A DNA stretch of 64,000 bases from JACKFB01 sp041389525 (GTDB lineage Bacteria > Myxococcota_A > UBA9042 > PHBI01 > JACKFB01): the NCBI GenBank assembly GCA_041389525.1, contig JAWKRR010000007.1, positions 115,522 through 179,521 on the forward strand, in the 5' to 3' direction. This document shows, piece after piece, positions 54,133 through 61,824 of the stretch. Position numbers and translations under genes: made by a program. The notes under the pieces are model-generated. The model was given only the letters and a program-made list of their open reading frames with translations. It ran no database searches and was not told the DNA's origin. How positions within the stretch are numbered: position 1 is the first letter of the stretch; every line of letters begins with the position of its first letter.

Positions 54133-54843
54133 TCAGTTCAGCGGGAAACCCGTGTGCAGAAAATCAACGCCCGCGGAGTGACAACCGGTGCAGTTGGGCG
54201 AGCCCTTCGCGGCGATCTTCGCGTCGCCGTCGAGCAGCCAGTACCAGAAGATGTTCTTCCCGCCATCGCTCGCCGCGGCCGTCTTCACCCAGACCACCCA
54301 ACCGAAGGTCTGATCCCCAGTGGTCTTGTAGAGCTCCATAACCGCCGCCGCGCCCACGGGGTAGCTGGTTTGGCCGGCCTTGAGGCTCTTGGTCAGGATC
54401 GGGTCCAGATAGGTGCGCACGTTCCCGTCGTGGCCGCCCACGCTGAGGTGCGGCGTGGTCTCGTGGGTCCACGTCAGGTACGAGCCCGCCTCAAGCCAGG
54501 TCCGAAGTGCGGGGCCCGTGGTCGGCGGTGGCACAGCCGTCACATCCGGCCCCGCGTCCGCATCCGCGTCGCCTGCGCTGTCGGTCGCGACGTCCGGCTT
54601 CACCTCCAGCGCGACATCCACCGCCACATCGGGCGCGGCGTCGCTCTTGGCGTCCTTCGCCACGTCGGGCCCGACCTCGGCGTCCAAATCCACATCCGGC
54701 AGCTCGACGTCCAGGCGCACCACGCTGTCGCCCACCTTCGCGTCCGGCAACACGATGACCCCGCCGCCATTCGCCTCTTCGGCGGCGCACCCCGCGGCGA
54801 GGGCGGCCAGCGCAAAAGCCACCACCACAACGAATCGAGACAT
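54133..54843 (-). CDS. Cytochrome P460-like c-type heme lipoprotein, paralogue 2
   Basis: 236 residues from the ATG at 54843 (GAGGTG upstream). Lipobox AAGC (Cys19) and an Asp/Val/Ala stalk (about 30-105) that lacks the heptad repeat of its neighbour. The globular part (about 110-236) lines up with paralogue 1: RTWLEAGSYLTW, NVRTYLDPIL, YPVGAAAVMELY, WVVWVKT. It ends with CTGCH (218-222) and VDFLHTGFPL. Same likely role as paralogue 1. The 54844-55014 stretch upstream holds no gene and no convincing promoter that I can see. Confidence 0.8.
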   Translation of the reverse strand: MSRFVVVVAFALAALAAGCAAEEANGGGVIVLPDAKVGDSVVRLDVELPDVDLDAEVGPDVAKDAKSDAAPDVAVDVALEVKPDVATDSAGDADADAGPDVTAVPPPTTGPALRTWLEAGSYLTWTHETTPHLSVGGHDGNVRTYLDPILTKSLKAGQTSYPVGAAAVMELYKTTGDQTFGWVVWVKTAAASDGGKNIFWYWLLDGDAKIAAKGSPNCTGCHSAGVDFLHTGFPLN

Positions 54844-55014
54844 CAGCACACCTCGGCAATCCAGACGCGACATGACCCCAAGTGTGCCGCACCCCGCCAA
54901 ATCCTCACAACAAACCCATGGCCCGGATGATGACGCCGCGGCGACGCACGGGTCTCTTAGGTGCGAGATCCTGCGCGATTCGGGCAGGACTTGTCTCATG
55001 TTTACGGAGTCGCT

Positions 55015-55247
55015 TTGGTTCGCGCCAAGGCGCCAAGACGCTAAGGAACTGGCCCAGAATAAATGCGGCAACTACGCAAGGAGGCGCCCCATCAACGCGT
55101 TCGCGAAACCCGAAGGTGTATCTGGATACTCCGAGGTTTCGAGGACGCGTTGATGGGGATGGATCCGCCGCGAAGATGTCGAGTTTATTTGGGCCACCCA
55201 ATTCTAAGGACGCGCGTTGTTGGCGCCTTGGCGTCTTGGCGCGAACC
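55015..55247. repeat. Outer inverted repeat of the CGCCAAGGCGCCAAG type enclosing hairpin element copy 2
   Basis: The left arm TTCGCGCCAAGGCGCCAAG (from 55019) matches, in inverted form, the right arm near 55217-55247 (CTTGGCGTCTTGGCGCGAA). The two arms sit directly outside the terminal repeats of hairpin element copy 2. This suggests that the element inserted into, or travels with, an older repeat of another family. Confidence 0.6.
55041..55209. mobile_element. MITE-like hairpin element, copy 2
   Basis: From CTAAGGAACTGG to TTCTAAGG. It is identical to copy 1 (29105-29270) until the right terminal repeat, where GGGCCAATTCC in copy 1 is GGGCCACCCAATTC here. The near-identity over about 150 bases at a distance of 26 kb shows recent copying or gene conversion. 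Confidence 0.75.
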
Positions 55248-55270
55248 TCTGGGTTCTGGCTCCCTCAGTT

Positions 55271-55434
55271 GGGAACCGGCCCAGAATAAATGCGGCATCT
55301 GCGCAAGGAGGCGCCCCACCCACGCGTTCGCGAAACCCGAAGGTGTATCTCGATTCCCCCAGGGTTCGAGGACGCGTGGATGGGGACGGATCCGCCGCGA
55401 AGATGACGTGTTCTTTTTTGGGCCGATTCCCTAG
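55271..55434. mobile_element. MITE-like hairpin element, copy 3 (diverged)
   Basis: The same plan as copies 1 and 2 (GGGAACCGGCCCAGAATAAA at the left, GGGCCGATTCCCTAG at the right) with about 15 percent substitutions by eye. One A-T stem pair in the CAACGCGT arm is C-G here on both sides. The element ends 10 bases before the start codon of the ABC1 kinase gene, so it forms that gene's immediate upstream region. Confidence 0.7.
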
Positions 55435-55444
55435 TCTCCGGGCC

Positions 55445-57103
55445 ATGTCGATTGTCTCCACGGTGCGCGACCTCGAGCGGTTGCGGCAGATCTCGAAAGT
55501 GCTGATGCGCCATGGCTTCGGCGAGCTGGCCGGCCGCCTCGGTCTCCCTGGCGCCGAGGCCCGCGGCGAGGGCAGCGTCGGCGGCTCGCAGCTTGGCCCC
55601 CGCATCCGCCTCGTCCTCCAAGAGCTCGGCACCACCTTCGTCAAGCTCGGCCAGGTCGTCTCGACCCGCCCGGACCTCATCCCCGAAGGCATCGTCACCG
55701 AGCTGAAGCGCCTGCAAGACGACGTCGCCGCCTTCGACGAGGCCCTGGCCCGCCCGCAGATCGAAGACGGCCTCGGCGCGACCGTCGAGAGCGTCTTCAC
55801 GAGCTTCGAATGGCAACCGCTCGCCTGCGCGTCCGTCGCGCAGGTCTACCGCGCCACCCTGGCCGGCCCCGACGGCGAGCCCATCCCCGTGGTCGTCAAG
55901 GTCCAGCGCCCCGGCATCGACCGCACCATCGAGCGCGACATCAGCCTGCTCTACACCCTCGCCCGCCTTGTCGAGCGCGCCGTCCCCGAGGCCCGCATCT
56001 ACTCGCCGACGGGCCTGGTCCGCGAGTTCGAGACCTCGATGCTGGGCGAGCTGGACTTCACCCTCGAGGCCAAAAACGCCGAGCGTTTCGCTGAGAATTT
56101 CCGCGCCGAGCCGGCCATTCGCTTCCCGCGCATCTACCGCGAGGCCTCGTCACGCCGCGTGCTGACCATGGAGTTCATCGACGGCATCAAGGTCACCGAC
56201 GCCGTGAAGCTCGGAGCCGACGGCCCGAAGATCGCCGAGACCGCGGTCGGCCTCATCCTCAAGATGGTCTTCGAGGACGGCTTCTTTCACGCCGATCCGC
56301 ACCCCGGGAACATGCTGATCGTCCCGAGGCCTGCGGGCGAACGCTACGAGCCCGACGAGCCTGTCACCATCGCCATGCTGGATCTCGGGCTGGTGGGTCG
56401 GCTTTCGCCGGAGCTTCGGGACAAGACCGTCGACTTCCTCATCGCGGCCGCACGCCAAGACGCCAACGCCCTGGCCGACGCCATGCTGGCCATCGGGCGC
56501 CCCAAGAAGCGCATCGACGAGGCGGCCTTCCGCGCGCACGTGGGGCGCATCGCCGAGCGCCACCTCGGCCGCTCCCTGGCCGAGATGGAGGCCTCCGCGG
56601 TCATGCGCGACGTGGTCGCCGGCGCCTTGCAGTTCGAGATCGAGGTCCCGTCAGAGCTGACGATGCTGCTGCGCGCCATCATGACCATCGAGGGCGTGGG
56701 CAAGGAGATTCACCCCGAGCTGGACGTGCTGACCGTCGCGCGGCCCTACCTGCTGAAGCTGGTCTGGCAGCGCTACAACCCCATGCGCTTGGGCAAGGAC
56801 CTGCTGCAGACGGCAGGCCGGGCCGGGATCGCCGCGGGAGCGTTGCCGGGGCAGCTTCAGAGCCTGCTCTCCGACCTGCAGCACGGCGAGCTGGCCGTCC
56901 GGGTCGAGGACCGGGCGCGGGCGCGAGCGACCGAGCAGCTCGGCCGGCGCGTGCGGATGGCCGTGCTGGGCGCGGCCTTGCTCGGCTCAGGCACCACCCT
57001 GGTCGCGGTGGACCGCCTCCCAGCCCTTGGCGGCGCGCTGATGGCGCTGGCCTTCTTGTGGTTCGGCGGCCACGTGGCGCTGGAGTGGATCCGCGGGCGC
57101 TGA
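55445..57103 (+). CDS. ABC1/UbiB-family atypical kinase
   Basis: 552 residues from the ATG at 55445. Family signature TTFVKLGQVVSTRPDLIP (the KxGQ region), the Ala-rich loop ACASVAQVYRA, VVVKVQRPG, then ELDFTLEAKNA, HADPHPGNML and LDLGLVG. All UbiB/COQ8-type motifs are intact. Two C-terminal transmembrane helices (about 500-518 and 525-545) anchor it. UbiB proteins are ATPases needed for ubiquinone and other isoprenoid-lipid handling. No quinone gene is adjacent. The start codon follows hairpin element copy 3 by 10 nt, so transcription must begin in or beyond that element, or come from a promoter within it. Confidence 0.93.
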   Translation: MSIVSTVRDLERLRQISKVLMRHGFGELAGRLGLPGAEARGEGSVGGSQLGPRIRLVLQELGTTFVKLGQVVSTRPDLIPEGIVTELKRLQDDVAAFDEALARPQIEDGLGATVESVFTSFEWQPLACASVAQVYRATLAGPDGEPIPVVVKVQRPGIDRTIERDISLLYTLARLVERAVPEARIYSPTGLVREFETSMLGELDFTLEAKNAERFAENFRAEPAIRFPRIYREASSRRVLTMEFIDGIKVTDAVKLGADGPKIAETAVGLILKMVFEDGFFHADPHPGNMLIVPRPAGERYEPDEPVTIAMLDLGLVGRLSPELRDKTVDFLIAAARQDANALADAMLAIGRPKKRIDEAAFRAHVGRIAERHLGRSLAEMEASAVMRDVVAGALQFEIEVPSELTMLLRAIMTIEGVGKEIHPELDVLTVARPYLLKLVWQRYNPMRLGKDLLQTAGRAGIAAGALPGQLQSLLSDLQHGELAVRVEDRARARATEQLGRRVRMAVLGAALLGSGTTLVAVDRLPALGGALMALAFLWFGGHVALEWIRGR

Positions 57104-57196
57104 GGTGTGGAGCGGAGCTCATAAGCCCGCCCGCCCGAGACCACGCAGCGTGGCGGGCTGGCCCTGCCAAGCCCATGCGTTTAGATTGCGCTCACG

Positions 57197-58891
57197 ATGC
57201 CTCTGACCCGCTCCATCGCTCCGCTGGCCCTGCTGCTGCTCGTCGCGCTGCCCGCGCCGGCAGCCTCCGCGGCCCACGTCCTGCCGCCGACGGCCGAGCG
57301 CGAGCTGATCCGCATCCTGCAGCTCGAGGGGCCGGCGCCGGACGCCTACGCGCTGCAGGTCGCCATCGACAAGGACCGGGCGCGGGTGACCGCCTCCCGC
57401 GGGGGCCAGGTCGAGGCCACCCTGACGCTGGTGCACCCCGCCGACGCGCCCGACGACGCGCCGAGGGTCGCCGGGTTCGCCGTGATTCGCGAGGCAGCGA
57501 CTGAGAAATCGGCGGCGGCCGACGCCGTGCTGGCGCGGCTGAAGTCGACCGGGCGGGAGGTGACCTGGACTGAGCTTGGCGAGTCCAAACCGGCCGCGGG
57601 CACGCCGGGCGCACTCGACCCGAAGCGCCGGGCGGCGGTCCACGAGCAGATCGACGTCGCCCTGTACAAGATCGCCCTGGGCGAGGTGGAGGCCGCGCGC
57701 ACGGTACTGAGCGGGCTGCCGGACGACGTTCAGTCAGGCACCGCCTTGCAGATCGCGACCGCGTGGCGCCTCGCCGGCGTCCCCGAGCGGGCCGAGGCCA
57801 CCCTGGCCCGCCTGACCGACCTGGACCCCGCCCAGGTCATGGCGGCGGCGGCGATCCGCGGCCAGACCGAGCTGGATCTCGAGGCGGCGCTTGGCGACGC
57901 GACCGGGCAGGCGGCCTGCGAGCGCATCGCCTCGGCGGCGATCCTGGCCAAGCTGGGCCTCCACGAGCAGGCCTTGCGCTACGCCAGCGCGGTCCGCGAG
58001 CGCGCCCCAGACTGCGCCAGGGCCTGGGAGTCCGAGCTGCACCGGCTCTTGGACGCGCACCGCACCAAGGACGCCGCGGCCCTGGCCGACCAAGCGGTCG
58101 CGCGCTTCCCCGAAGACGATCAGCTGCTCAGCCTCGCCGCCTCGATCTTCAACGCCGACGGTCAGTACCGAAAGGCCGTGCCCATCCTCGAGTCCGTCGC
58201 GCGCCGCCACCCCGACCAGGAGGGCGTGATGCGCGTCCTGCTCAGCTCCATGCTGCGGGACGTGGAGTGGCGCGAGAGCTACCGCGTCGCGCTCCAGGCC
58301 AAGCTCGACGCCGATCCGACGGACGTGCTCGCCCAGTTCCTGCTCGGCATCATCGCCCACTACGAGAACCGCTTCGACGAGTCGAACGCGCTGCTGGTCC
58401 CCATCGAAGCGCAGGTCGGCCACCAGAGCCGCTTTCACATCTATCGCGCCATGAACGACTTCAACCTGGGCAAGGTGGACGAGGCCATCGCGCGGCTCAA
58501 CAAGGCCGCCGAGCGCCCCCTGCCTGACCCCGACGTCTTCTACTGCCGCGCCGAGATCCTGCGCGACACGAATCGCCAGCAAGCGCTTGAGGATTTGAAG
58601 CGTTACCGGGTCAACCCCGAGGGCGTGACCCTGTCGAACCCCGACAAGGAGGTCCGGGTCGACCGCATGCTCAAGGACCTCGCGGCCTGCATCGCCGACG
58701 GCCGGCCGAAGTGCGAGAGCGAGTGGGAGCACCCGCGGCTGACCCACGGCGAGACGATCCCCGGCGCGGCAGACGCCGCCGAGCCGCCACCCGCCGTCGC
58801 CGAGCGCGACCCCTGGCCCTGGGTGGTCGGCGGCGCGCTGGCCGCCCTGCTGGTCTTCTTCATAATCCACGCGCGGCGCCGGCGGGCGTAG
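57197..58891 (+). CDS. Membrane-anchored TPR protein (pair C)
   Basis: 564 residues from the ATG at 57197. Signal peptide ending ASAAH, a mixed alpha/beta domain (about 30-130), then TPR-type helical hairpins (about 145-480): VHEQIDVALYKIALGEVEAA, FPEDDQLLSLAASIFN, LAQFLLGIIAHYENRF, DPDVFYCRAEILRDTN. A Pro-rich linker and one transmembrane helix (about 540-558) precede HARRRRA. It is the longer counterpart of the protein at 31474, with the same last TPR, single anchor and basic tail. The next gene begins 2 nt after its stop, so it is coupled to a GT-C-like protein. Confidence 0.85.
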   Translation: MPLTRSIAPLALLLLVALPAPAASAAHVLPPTAERELIRILQLEGPAPDAYALQVAIDKDRARVTASRGGQVEATLTLVHPADAPDDAPRVAGFAVIREAATEKSAAADAVLARLKSTGREVTWTELGESKPAAGTPGALDPKRRAAVHEQIDVALYKIALGEVEAARTVLSGLPDDVQSGTALQIATAWRLAGVPERAEATLARLTDLDPAQVMAAAAIRGQTELDLEAALGDATGQAACERIASAAILAKLGLHEQALRYASAVRERAPDCARAWESELHRLLDAHRTKDAAALADQAVARFPEDDQLLSLAASIFNADGQYRKAVPILESVARRHPDQEGVMRVLLSSMLRDVEWRESYRVALQAKLDADPTDVLAQFLLGIIAHYENRFDESNALLVPIEAQVGHQSRFHIYRAMNDFNLGKVDEAIARLNKAAERPLPDPDVFYCRAEILRDTNRQQALEDLKRYRVNPEGVTLSNPDKEVRVDRMLKDLAACIADGRPKCESEWEHPRLTHGETIPGAADAAEPPPAVAERDPWPWVVGGALAALLVFFIIHARRRRA

Positions 58892-58893
58892 CT

Positions 58894-61824
58894 TTGCGGG
58901 GCGCCACACGGGCGGGTCTGGCGCTGCTGCTGCTCGTCCTCACGGCGTGGCCGGCGCGGGCGGAGTGGGCGCTGGGGCCGGGTGCCGAGCCCGCCGCACG
59001 CCAGCTCGCGAAGGCGCTGTCCGACGCCACGGGCCTCGCCCCCGGACCGACGCGCATCGCCGGCGGCGCGGTGAGCTTCACCCTGCGCGACACCAAAACC
59101 GACAGGATCTATCAGGTGGTTTTGCGTCACGACGGCGCCGGCGTAGCCACCGTCCACGGCGCGCTCGAGGTCCCCGAGGGGCTCGCGCCCGACCACCTCG
59201 CCCGCGCCGCCAACGGGGTGAACGTCACGCTGCCCTGGGTCGAGGTCGGCGCCAGCCAGCGCCCCCTGACCGAGGCCGGCGCCCTCCCGAAGACCGACGA
59301 GGCCGCCCGCGCCAAGGTCCTGGCCGCCCGGCTCGCCCAGCGCGCCGCCCGCGACGCCGCTGAGGCGACCGCCGCGCCGGCCGCCTTCCCCCCCAGCCCC
59401 GCCCTCGACCTCAGCGCCGCCCGCGCCCGCCTGCGCTCGACCCACGGCGACCCCGACGCCTGGGTGGACGCCGCCCTGGCCGCCCGCGACGCCCGCCGCC
59501 CGCTGGAGGCCATCGCCCTCGCCGACGTCGCCACCCGCATGGAGCAGCCCTCCCCTCGCGCCCTCGCCCTGTGGCGCGCCCTCCACGCGCCGCCCTCAAA
59601 TCCCCTAGGTTTTTCCTTGCTGCTCGCCCTGGTGACCCTGGTCTGGCTGGTCCTCTCCTGGCGCACCGCCCGCGCGCTCTTCCCCATCGTCGCCGTCGCC
59701 GCCATGGCCGGCCTCGCCGCGTGGCTGGCCCTCGGCGGGTCCGCCGCGCCAACCGCCGCGCCCCCGGCCCTCCCCGACGCCCTGGTCGCCCCCCTCGCCG
59801 GCGGCCCCTGCGCCGCCGACCCCGCCCTGTGGACCCCCGACGGCCTCGTCATCTACGCGACCTGCGGCGACGGCCCGGCCGCGTTCACCGTGAGCCCCCG
59901 CGCCGCCGACGCGCCAGGGGCCACCGAACGCCACGCCATCCGCGCCGAGATCGAGCGCCCCGGCCCCGCCGCCGACGCCGCCAGCCACGCGCTGCGCGCC
60001 GCCGTCCTAGACGCCGAGGCCGCCGGCTTCACCCTCGCCCCCTACCCAGCCGACCCACCCGCGGGCGCCCGCCGCCTGCCCGCCGCCGGCAGCGCCGACG
60101 CCCTCGAGTCCCGCCTCGCCGCCGCCTTCGTCGCCGCCGCCCTCATCACCCTGCTCGCCCTCATCTGGCTGCTCGCCAAAGACCTCCTGGCGGCCGCCCG
60201 CGCCGACCGCGTGACCGCCTGGACCCTCGGCGCGCTGACCGCCGCCACCCTGCTGCTGCACCTCCTGCTGCCCGACCGCCTGGTCATGGTCTACACGGGC
60301 TACGACCTCACCGCCCGCCTCGCCCTGCTCGCCGACCTCCCCCGCTACGGCGCCGGCGCGGTCTGGCTCTACCAGCCCTTCCTCACCTTCCTCGGCGTCG
60401 ACCACGCCTCGCTCCAGGTCGCCAACCGCCTCCTCGGCGCGCTCTCCCTGCTCCCCTTCGCCGTGCTCGCCTTCGCGGTGGTCCCCGGCCGCCGCCTGGG
60501 CCCGCTCTGCGCCACCGCCCTCTTCGCCCTGCTCCCGGTCGTGCTGCGCGACCACGTCAGCGAGGCCATCCTCGCCGGCACCACCTTCCTGCTGCTGACC
60601 GGCCTCGCCGCCGCCGCCCTCGCCCTGACCCGCCCGGCCCGCCGCACCTGGCTGATGCTGGCCCTGCCTGTCTTAGCCGCCGCCATCACCTGCCGCCCCG
60701 AGGTCGCACCGGCCCTCGCCCCAGCGCTGCTAGGCCTCGCGCTGTCCAAGGCAAGCCCGCCCGAGATCACGCCCCGCATCCCCATGCAGGACACCCGCCG
60801 CACCCACCGCATCACCGTCGCCCTGGCCGCGGCCTGCCTCGCCCTCGCCGCCCTCCCCCACCTCGCCTGGCTGCTGGAGACCGCCCGCCAACAAGCCCAA
60901 GACGGCAGCATCGTCGCGCCCCAGCTCGCCCTCAGCACCCGCGTCGCCGAGGTCCTCACCCGCGCCAACATCTTCCTCGACGGCCCCTGGCTCTCCCCGG
61001 CGCTGCTGGTCTGGCCCCTCGCCGCCCTCCTCACCTCGCGCCGCCTGCTCCCCACCCACCTCGGCCTCATCACCGCCGCCGCCCTCTGGCTCGCGCTCTC
61101 CGCCGTCGACCTCCCCGAGGTCAGCATCCCGCGGGTCCACCTGCCCGCCCTGGTCCTGCTGCTCCCCGTCGTCGGCGCCGGCATCGAGCGCCTCGCCGAC
61201 AGCCCCCGCCTGCCGCTGCGACTCGTCAATCCCTTCGTCGCCGCCTTGGTTTTTGCCGGCGCGGTCGCCTCGGTCAGCCCGCTCTTCACGCCGTCCAACG
61301 CCGACGCCGAGGACGCGCTGATCCGCTCCGCCCGCTCAGCGCTGCCCCCAAGCGGCGGGTGCCTCGCCACCGTCCGCTTCGACGACCCGCCGCCGCCCGG
61401 CCACACCCAGCGCCACTTCCCGGACTACCTGTTCCCGGGCACCACCATCGTCGGCCTCGAGCGCTTCGACGCCGACCGGGCCGCCCGCGCGAACACCTGC
61501 GAAGGCGGCGCGGTCGCCCTGCTCGGCACCCGCTGCTACATGGCGCTGCGGCCGCCCGACGCAGGCCCGCCCGAGGGTCCTCCCGAGCTGCCCGTCTGCA
61601 CCCGATTCCGCGCGCGCTACGCCCTGGAACCCGTCGTCGACCAGCGCATCGACAACCGCACCGCCCACACCTTCCCCATGTACCCCGCGATCCCCGAGCT
61701 GCACGTCGGCGTCTACCGAATCGGCGCGAGGCGGGGCGGCGGAGGCGAAGGCCAGGGCGGCGGCGGAGGCGAGGGCGACGGCGAGGACAGGCGCGACCGC
61801 GGAGTTAGGGCGCCGGCACCGTGA
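58894..61824 (+). CDS. Polytopic GT-C-like membrane protein (pair C)
   Basis: 976 residues if translation begins at TTG 58894, which gives a signal peptide ending PARAEW; no ATG or GTG serves this position. An exported domain (about 25-220), a transmembrane segment pair, another soluble domain, and about ten helices (about 400-800) follow. The lumenal loop motif YTGYDLTARLALLADLPRYG, then FLGVDHASLQVAN and RDHVSEAIL come next. The tail reads HFPDYLF, RCYMALRP, ELPVC, LHVGVYR, as in the protein at 32838. A Gly-rich end overlaps the convergent ceramidase-like gene by 20 nt. Probably a glycan-building transferase working with the TPR partner. Confidence 0.77.
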   Translation: MRGATRAGLALLLLVLTAWPARAEWALGPGAEPAARQLAKALSDATGLAPGPTRIAGGAVSFTLRDTKTDRIYQVVLRHDGAGVATVHGALEVPEGLAPDHLARAANGVNVTLPWVEVGASQRPLTEAGALPKTDEAARAKVLAARLAQRAARDAAEATAAPAAFPPSPALDLSAARARLRSTHGDPDAWVDAALAARDARRPLEAIALADVATRMEQPSPRALALWRALHAPPSNPLGFSLLLALVTLVWLVLSWRTARALFPIVAVAAMAGLAAWLALGGSAAPTAAPPALPDALVAPLAGGPCAADPALWTPDGLVIYATCGDGPAAFTVSPRAADAPGATERHAIRAEIERPGPAADAASHALRAAVLDAEAAGFTLAPYPADPPAGARRLPAAGSADALESRLAAAFVAAALITLLALIWLLAKDLLAAARADRVTAWTLGALTAATLLLHLLLPDRLVMVYTGYDLTARLALLADLPRYGAGAVWLYQPFLTFLGVDHASLQVANRLLGALSLLPFAVLAFAVVPGRRLGPLCATALFALLPVVLRDHVSEAILAGTTFLLLTGLAAAALALTRPARRTWLMLALPVLAAAITCRPEVAPALAPALLGLALSKASPPEITPRIPMQDTRRTHRITVALAAACLALAALPHLAWLLETARQQAQDGSIVAPQLALSTRVAEVLTRANIFLDGPWLSPALLVWPLAALLTSRRLLPTHLGLITAAALWLALSAVDLPEVSIPRVHLPALVLLLPVVGAGIERLADSPRLPLRLVNPFVAALVFAGAVASVSPLFTPSNADAEDALIRSARSALPPSGGCLATVRFDDPPPPGHTQRHFPDYLFPGTTIVGLERFDADRAARANTCEGGAVALLGTRCYMALRPPDAGPPEGPPELPVCTRFRARYALEPVVDQRIDNRTAHTFPMYPAIPELHVGVYRIGARRGGGGEGQGGGGGEGDGEDRRDRGVRAPAP

